A stretch of 10,113 bases of DNA from an uncultured Bacteroidales bacterium (GTDB lineage Bacteria; Bacteroidota; Bacteroidia; Bacteroidales; Paludibacteraceae): positions 1-10,113 of the forward strand of contig CAMHEP010000045.1 in assembly GCA_946184195.1 (NCBI GenBank), written 5' to 3'. Below are positions 6,133 to 10,113 of this stretch, piece by piece. Numbering within the stretch: the stretch's first letter is position 1; every line of letters begins with the position of its first letter. The notes under the pieces are model-generated. The model was not told the origin of the DNA, searched no databases, and worked only from the letters and a program-made list of their open reading frames with translations. A program made the position numbers and the translations under genes.

Positions 6133-8805
6133 ATGGCGGAGTTTAACGACGCAATCAAATACCACTTGACAGGCATGTACCAGGACTGGTTTCTGGACTA
6201 TGCCTCGTATGTCATTTTGGAGCGTGCCGTCCCGGCTATCGAGGATGGTCTGAAGCCTGTGCAACGTCGTATCCTACACGCGATGAAATGTGTGGACGAC
6301 GGCAAGATGAACAAAGTGGCAAATATCGTCGGACAAACGATGCAATACCACCCCCACGGCGATGCCAGTATCGGTGACGCCTTGGTTCAGTTGGGTCAGA
6401 AGGACCTTCTCATTGATTGTCAGGGTAACTGGGGAAACATCCTCACGGGTGACGGTGCTGCCGCTCCCCGTTATATTGAGGCGCGATTGAGTAAGTTCGC
6501 GCTGGATGCCGTCTTCAATGCCAAGACGACTCACTGGATGCTCAGTTATGACGGCCGCAAGAAGGAGCCTATCCATCTGCCCGTTAAGTTCCCGCTGCTG
6601 CTGGCACAGGGTGTGGAAGGTATAGCCGTAGGACTAAATAGCAAGATTTTGCCGCATAATTTCGTGGAGATATGCGATGCCGCCTTGGCGTATCTACGCG
6701 GCGAGGATTTCCGGCTCTATCCCGACTTCCCCACAGGTGGCGAGATCGATGTGAGCCGCTATAACGACGGCGAACGCGGCGGCAGCGTCAAGATACGCTC
6801 GAAGATAACCAAGGCGGACGACAACCGCACACTCATCATCTCGCAGGTACCTTTCGGCACCACCACAGCCAAGATTATCGACACTATCCTCAAGGCGCAG
6901 GAAAAGGGTAAGATTAAGATCCGCAAAGTAGACGATTTCACCGCCGAGGAGGCAAAGATTGTGGTGCAGCTGGCACCGGGTTCATCGTCAGACAAGACGA
7001 TTGACGCCCTGTACGCCTTCACCGACTGTGAGGTATCCATATCGCCCAACTGCTGTGTCATCCAGGATAAGAAACCTATCTTCACCACGGTGAGCAACCT
7101 GCTACGCCTGTCGGTGGACCATACCAAGGAGCTGCTCAAGTGGGAGCTGGAGATACAGAAGGGCGAACTGGAGGAGCAGTATTTCTATACCTCCCTCGAG
7201 AAAATATTCATTGAGAACCGAATCTATAAGGAGCCGGGCTATGAGACAGCCCCCGACAAGGAGAAACTTATCCTCTTTGTGGACAAAGCCTTGGAGCCCT
7301 TTAAAGCCAAACTCATCCGTGAGGTACGCCGCGAGGATATAGAACGGCTCTTCGAGATACGTATGATTCGTATCACGAAGTTCGACTCGAAGAAGGCGGA
7401 CGAGTTGATGAAGGATCTGGATAGGAAAATCAAGGAGACCCAGAAGAACCTCAACCACCTGACCGACTACACCATCAGTTGGTTCGATATGCTCAAGCAG
7501 AAATACGGGGACAAGTATCCGCGTCGCACGGAGGTACGCAATTTCGCCAGCATTGATGTCAAAACCGTCGTTGAGGCGAACGAGAAACTATATATCAACC
7601 GTGCAGAAGGATTTATCGGCACGGGACTGAAGAAGGATGAGTTCCTCATGAACTGCTCGGACATAGACGATATCATTGTCTTCCATCGCGACGGTAAATA
7701 TAAAATTATGAAGGTAGCCGACAAGATATTTATCGGCACCGACATCCTGCACGTAGATATCTTCAAGAAGAACGATACCCGCACCATCTACAATGTGGTT
7801 TATCGCGATGGTCGTGCCGGCATATACTATATGAAACGTTTCTTTGTGACGGGAGTAGCCCGCGACAAAGAATACGACCTCACGCAGGGTAAGAGCGGCA
7901 GTAAGGTCATCTATTTCACCGCCAACCCCAACGGCGAGGCAGAGGTGATACGCGTAGCGCTGAAGCCGCAACTCAAGATTAAGAAACTGGAGGTATGCAA
8001 GGACCTGAGCGAACTGGCTGTCAAGAGCCGAAGCGCAAGAGGTAACGTGCTCACCAAATACGAAGTCAAATCCATCACTCTCAAGCAGAAAGGTCACTCC
8101 ACCCTCGGCGGTCGGCAAGTATGGTTTGACCCCGATGTGCTGCGTATCAACTACGACGGACAGGGCACCTACCTGGGTGAGTTCATGGACGAAGACCGTA
8201 TCCTCGTCATCACTGATAAGGGTGACTATATGCTCAACACTTTTGAGGAGACGGCGCACTTCGAGCCCAACTACTTGCGTATTGAGAAATACGCCCCCGA
8301 GAAAGTATGGTCGCTTGCGCTATGGAACGCAGAACAGGGATTCTACTACGCCAAACGTTTTGTGCTCGACGCCACACAGAAGACTCAATCGTTCCTCGGC
8401 GACAACCCGTCTAACCGCATGTTACTGCTCAGCGACCGTTCGGATGCCATATTCCGTATTCTCTTTGCGGACGAGAACCGTGAGCCGTTGGATATCGTGA
8501 TGGAAGATTTTATTGAGGCTAAGTCCCCCAAGGCTAAAGGCAAGCGTCTCACCACCCTCGAGGTGAAAGACATCATCGACATCACTCCCGAGCCGGAGCC
8601 TGAAGAGGAGGACGAGAATAGCAACGAGACTGAGGCGGACACCGCCCTGCCTGCACCTGCCGAGCCATCCGAAGCCGCAGCATCCGCCGAGCCGTCACAG
8701 GACAAAAAAGAAGAAACACCCGCGGTGGATGTTCCTTTCTCTATCACAGCCGAAGTGCCTGAGGACTCAAAGCCCGTGGACGACGACCAACTGAGTCTGT
8801 TCTGA
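6133..8805 (+). CDS. parC: DNA topoisomerase IV subunit A
   Basis: ParC is the DNA-cutting subunit of topoisomerase IV, which with ParE unlinks replicated chromosomes. Residues 1 to about 470 form the breakage-reunion domain, with KPVQRRILHAM (41-51), QYHPHGDASIGDAL (71-84) and the catalytic tyrosine Y114 in APRYIEARLS. A coiled region follows near 415-435, and a beta-pinwheel-like C-terminal domain occupies about 500-805. The GyrA box (QRRGGKG type) is absent; SRSARGN (632-638) and KGHSTLGG stand in the pinwheel, which favours ParC over GyrA. Residues 817-890 are an acidic, Pro/Ala/Glu-rich, probably disordered tail ending in QLSLF (886-890). At 890 residues it is longer than E. coli ParC (about 750). 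The ATG at 6133 lies 6 bases after the small membrane protein gene. parE is not in the window. A paralogous GyrA-type naming is less likely. Confidence 0.93.
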   Translation: MAEFNDAIKYHLTGMYQDWFLDYASYVILERAVPAIEDGLKPVQRRILHAMKCVDDGKMNKVANIVGQTMQYHPHGDASIGDALVQLGQKDLLIDCQGNWGNILTGDGAAAPRYIEARLSKFALDAVFNAKTTHWMLSYDGRKKEPIHLPVKFPLLLAQGVEGIAVGLNSKILPHNFVEICDAALAYLRGEDFRLYPDFPTGGEIDVSRYNDGERGGSVKIRSKITKADDNRTLIISQVPFGTTTAKIIDTILKAQEKGKIKIRKVDDFTAEEAKIVVQLAPGSSSDKTIDALYAFTDCEVSISPNCCVIQDKKPIFTTVSNLLRLSVDHTKELLKWELEIQKGELEEQYFYTSLEKIFIENRIYKEPGYETAPDKEKLILFVDKALEPFKAKLIREVRREDIERLFEIRMIRITKFDSKKADELMKDLDRKIKETQKNLNHLTDYTISWFDMLKQKYGDKYPRRTEVRNFASIDVKTVVEANEKLYINRAEGFIGTGLKKDEFLMNCSDIDDIIVFHRDGKYKIMKVADKIFIGTDILHVDIFKKNDTRTIYNVVYRDGRAGIYYMKRFFVTGVARDKEYDLTQGKSGSKVIYFTANPNGEAEVIRVALKPQLKIKKLEVCKDLSELAVKSRSARGNVLTKYEVKSITLKQKGHSTLGGRQVWFDPDVLRINYDGQGTYLGEFMDEDRILVITDKGDYMLNTFEETAHFEPNYLRIEKYAPEKVWSLALWNAEQGFYYAKRFVLDATQKTQSFLGDNPSNRMLLLSDRSDAIFRILFADENREPLDIVMEDFIEAKSPKAKGKRLTTLEVKDIIDITPEPEPEEEDENSNETEADTALPAPAEPSEAAASAEPSQDKKEETPAVDVPFSITAEVPEDSKPVDDDQLSLF

Positions 8806-8824
8806 CGACTCGACTTTTTCCTTC

Positions 8825-9577
8825 TTATTTCTTACCGGTACCCAATTCGGGGTCAACGAGGATACGTCCGCAGAACTCGCAGACAAGGATTTTCTTGCGT
8901 GAACGGATATCCAACTGACGTTGTGCCGCAATCTTGCTATGGCAACCGCCGCAGCTGTCACGCTCCACCTTGACCACTGCCAGACCATTGTGTGCATTCT
9001 TACGGATACGCTTGAAGGCAGCCAGCAGACGTTCGTCAATATGCTTCTCGAGCTCAGCGCTGCGTATCATGAGTGACTCGGTCTCCGCCTTGGTCTCCTG
9101 AAGAATCTGGTCGAGTTCGCTCTTCTTCTGATTGAGGTCGACGGTACGCTCCTCGATATCCGACACGGTCTTAGCCTTGTCAGCCTGACGAGCCTCCAGT
9201 TCAGCCGTAGCGTTCTTGATACGTTTCTGGCTCAACTCTATCTCCAACTGCTGATACTCAATCTCCTTGCTCAGATTGTCGAACTCGCGGTTATTGCGCA
9301 CATTATCCTGCTGCTCCTTGTAGCGGGAGATAGAAGCATTAGCGTTCTCGATACGCACACGATGGTCGGAGATCTGCGTCTCGCATTCCTTAATCTCGTT
9401 CTCGATATTGGAAAGACGGGTCTTCAGTCCTTCGACCTCGTCGCCCATATCCTTTACCTCCTGCGGCAGTTCGCCTGCCAAGATACGGAGTTCGTCGATT
9501 TTAGAATCCACTTGTTGCAACTCATAGAGGGCTTTGAGTTTTTCCTCTACGGTCAGTTCTTTTTCTTGTTTTGCCAT
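8825..9577 (-). CDS. Coiled-coil protein with C-terminal C4 zinc ribbon
   Basis: A 250-residue cytoplasmic protein. Residues 10-190 form a long coiled-coil hairpin rich in Glu, Lys, Leu and Gln, with the family's NVRNNREFDNLSKEIE segment (92-107). The C-terminus is a zinc ribbon with CGGC (C209, C212) and CEFC (C233, C236), so all four ligands are present. This matches the zf-RING_7 / DUF164 family, which is thought to bind nucleic acid; its exact role is not settled in most bacteria. Its ATG lies inside the end of the upstream Nif3-like gene (25-base overlap, different frame). The two families are often neighbours in bacteria, so a linked function is plausible. The 3' end converges on parC with only 19 bases between the stops, and I see no clear hairpin terminator there. 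Confidence 0.9.
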   Translation of the reverse strand: MAKQEKELTVEEKLKALYELQQVDSKIDELRILAGELPQEVKDMGDEVEGLKTRLSNIENEIKECETQISDHRVRIENANASISRYKEQQDNVRNNREFDNLSKEIEYQQLEIELSQKRIKNATAELEARQADKAKTVSDIEERTVDLNQKKSELDQILQETKAETESLMIRSAELEKHIDERLLAAFKRIRKNAHNGLAVVKVERDSCGGCHSKIAAQRQLDIRSRKKILVCEFCGRILVDPELGTGKK

Positions 9578-10113
9578 AATGAACTATATTTTATTGGTGA
9601 TTTATCTGCTGTACTGATAAAGGTTTTGACTTTGCCCTTCAGCATCTCGGCAAAGATCTCCCGGGTGAAATGTTCGCTCACCCAATGGTCCATGTCGACC
9701 GCAACGATACGCCTGTCGGCAGCCTGCATCTCGTGATACTTGAAGTCAGCGCTGACATAGGCATCGGCACCTTGAGCGATAGCTGTCTCCAAGAACTCGG
9801 CTCCGGCACCTCCGCACAGCGCCACGGTGGCTATGCTATCCTGCCTGCCGAGGGTATAGCGCACATAGTCTGCCCCGAAGGCCTGCGCCACGCGGTCGAC
9901 AAAAGCCGTTGTGGTAAGCGGTTCAGGCAGGGTACCTATCACCCCCAAACCCACATGAGGAGTCTCCTCCACGAGGATGCGATAGTCGGTGATGCCTATC
10001 TTCTGAGCCATGCGCCCGCTCACGCCATGCGCATATTTATCCATGGGTGTATGGGTAGAATAGACGGCTATACCATGGCGCAGACAACGCTCGACACACC
10101 GCTCCTGCGGCGT
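9553..10113 (-). CDS. Nif3-like dinuclear metal protein, N-terminus cut by window
   Basis: Nif3/DUF34 proteins (E. coli YbgI) form hexameric rings with a two-metal site. Some have been linked to GTP cyclohydrolase-like or phosphatase-like roles, but the function is not settled. The frame stays open to the right edge, so ATG 10044 is internal. The 186 visible residues begin TPQERCVERCL, and STHTPMD (visible residues 19-25) supplies H21 and D25 as likely metal ligands. Near the C-terminus, ADAYVSADFKYHEMQ and VDMDHWVSE (139-147) supply H143 and E147; the usual TGD and GH are SAD and DH here. There is no large insertion between the two halves, so this is the short form, unlike the roughly 365-residue versions with an inserted domain. 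It overlaps the zinc-ribbon gene by 25 bases; the two are probably one operon with the promoter outside the window. Confidence 0.9.
   Translation of the reverse strand, partial: TPQERCVERCLRHGIAVYSTHTPMDKYAHGVSGRMAQKIGITDYRILVEETPHVGLGVIGTLPEPLTTTAFVDRVAQAFGADYVRYTLGRQDSIATVALCGGAGAEFLETAIAQGADAYVSADFKYHEMQAADRRIVAVDMDHWVSEHFTREIFAEMLKGKVKTFISTADKSPIKYSSLWQNKKKN

Noticed and set aside
5886..6146. 86-codon plus-strand frame before parC
   Set aside because: It begins within the promoter, runs into parC out of frame and gives an implausible protein; the 55-codon frame at 5959 fits far better.
7588..8259. 223-codon open frame on the minus strand inside parC
   Set aside because: It is the antisense shadow of a well-conserved parC region; the product has no recognisable domain.
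8806..8824. Bidirectional terminator between parC and the zinc-ribbon gene
   Set aside because: The 19-base gap has a short T-run but no inverted repeat.
1..10113. Mobile element, CRISPR array, tRNA/rRNA or riboswitch
   Set aside because: No regular repeats, transposase-like frames, terminal inverted repeats or structured noncoding stretch; all gaps between genes are under 100 bases.

Overview
The window looks like an ordinary chromosomal stretch from a member of the Bacteroidota, most likely order Bacteroidales. Three promoters carry the Bacteroidota signature, a TTTG box about 20 bases before TAnnTTTG. Leaders are A-rich rather than Shine-Dalgarno-like. The proteins match Bacteroidota forms, such as an 890-residue ParC with a long acidic tail. 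I see no phage, insertion sequence, CRISPR array, tRNA or rRNA.

Layout. (1) At 1-1835 (+) lie the 3' part of xseA (exonuclease VII large subunit) and, 3 bases on, a membrane-anchored protein with ComEA-type helix-hairpin-helix repeats. (2) A DEDDy 3'-5' exonuclease (1777-2493, -) converges on it and overlaps its end by 59 bases. (3) A compact divergent promoter at 2510-2557 serves this exonuclease on one side. On the other it serves a membrane-tethered LytTR regulator (2578-3081), followed by a secreted helical protein of unknown function (3111-3770). (4) upp, a VanZ-like membrane protein and dprA (3819-5877, +) form a chain of overlapping genes. (5) A strong-looking promoter at 5885-5916 drives a 55-residue two-helix membrane protein (5959-6126) and parC (6133-8805), encoding topoisomerase IV subunit A. 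(6) On the minus strand, a Nif3-like metal protein (cut by the right edge) overlaps a C4 zinc-ribbon coiled-coil protein (8825-9577). This pair converges on parC.

How the genes fit together. Most functions are housekeeping: DNA repair and uptake/processing (XseA, HhH protein, DprA, the exonuclease), chromosome decatenation (ParC) and uracil salvage (Upp). The less explored parts are the LytTR/secreted coiled-coil pair with its interlocked promoter, the tiny membrane protein coupled to parC, and a sliding-clamp-like QLSLF motif at the very end of ParC. I found no convincing new defence or mobile system; these three are the best leads.
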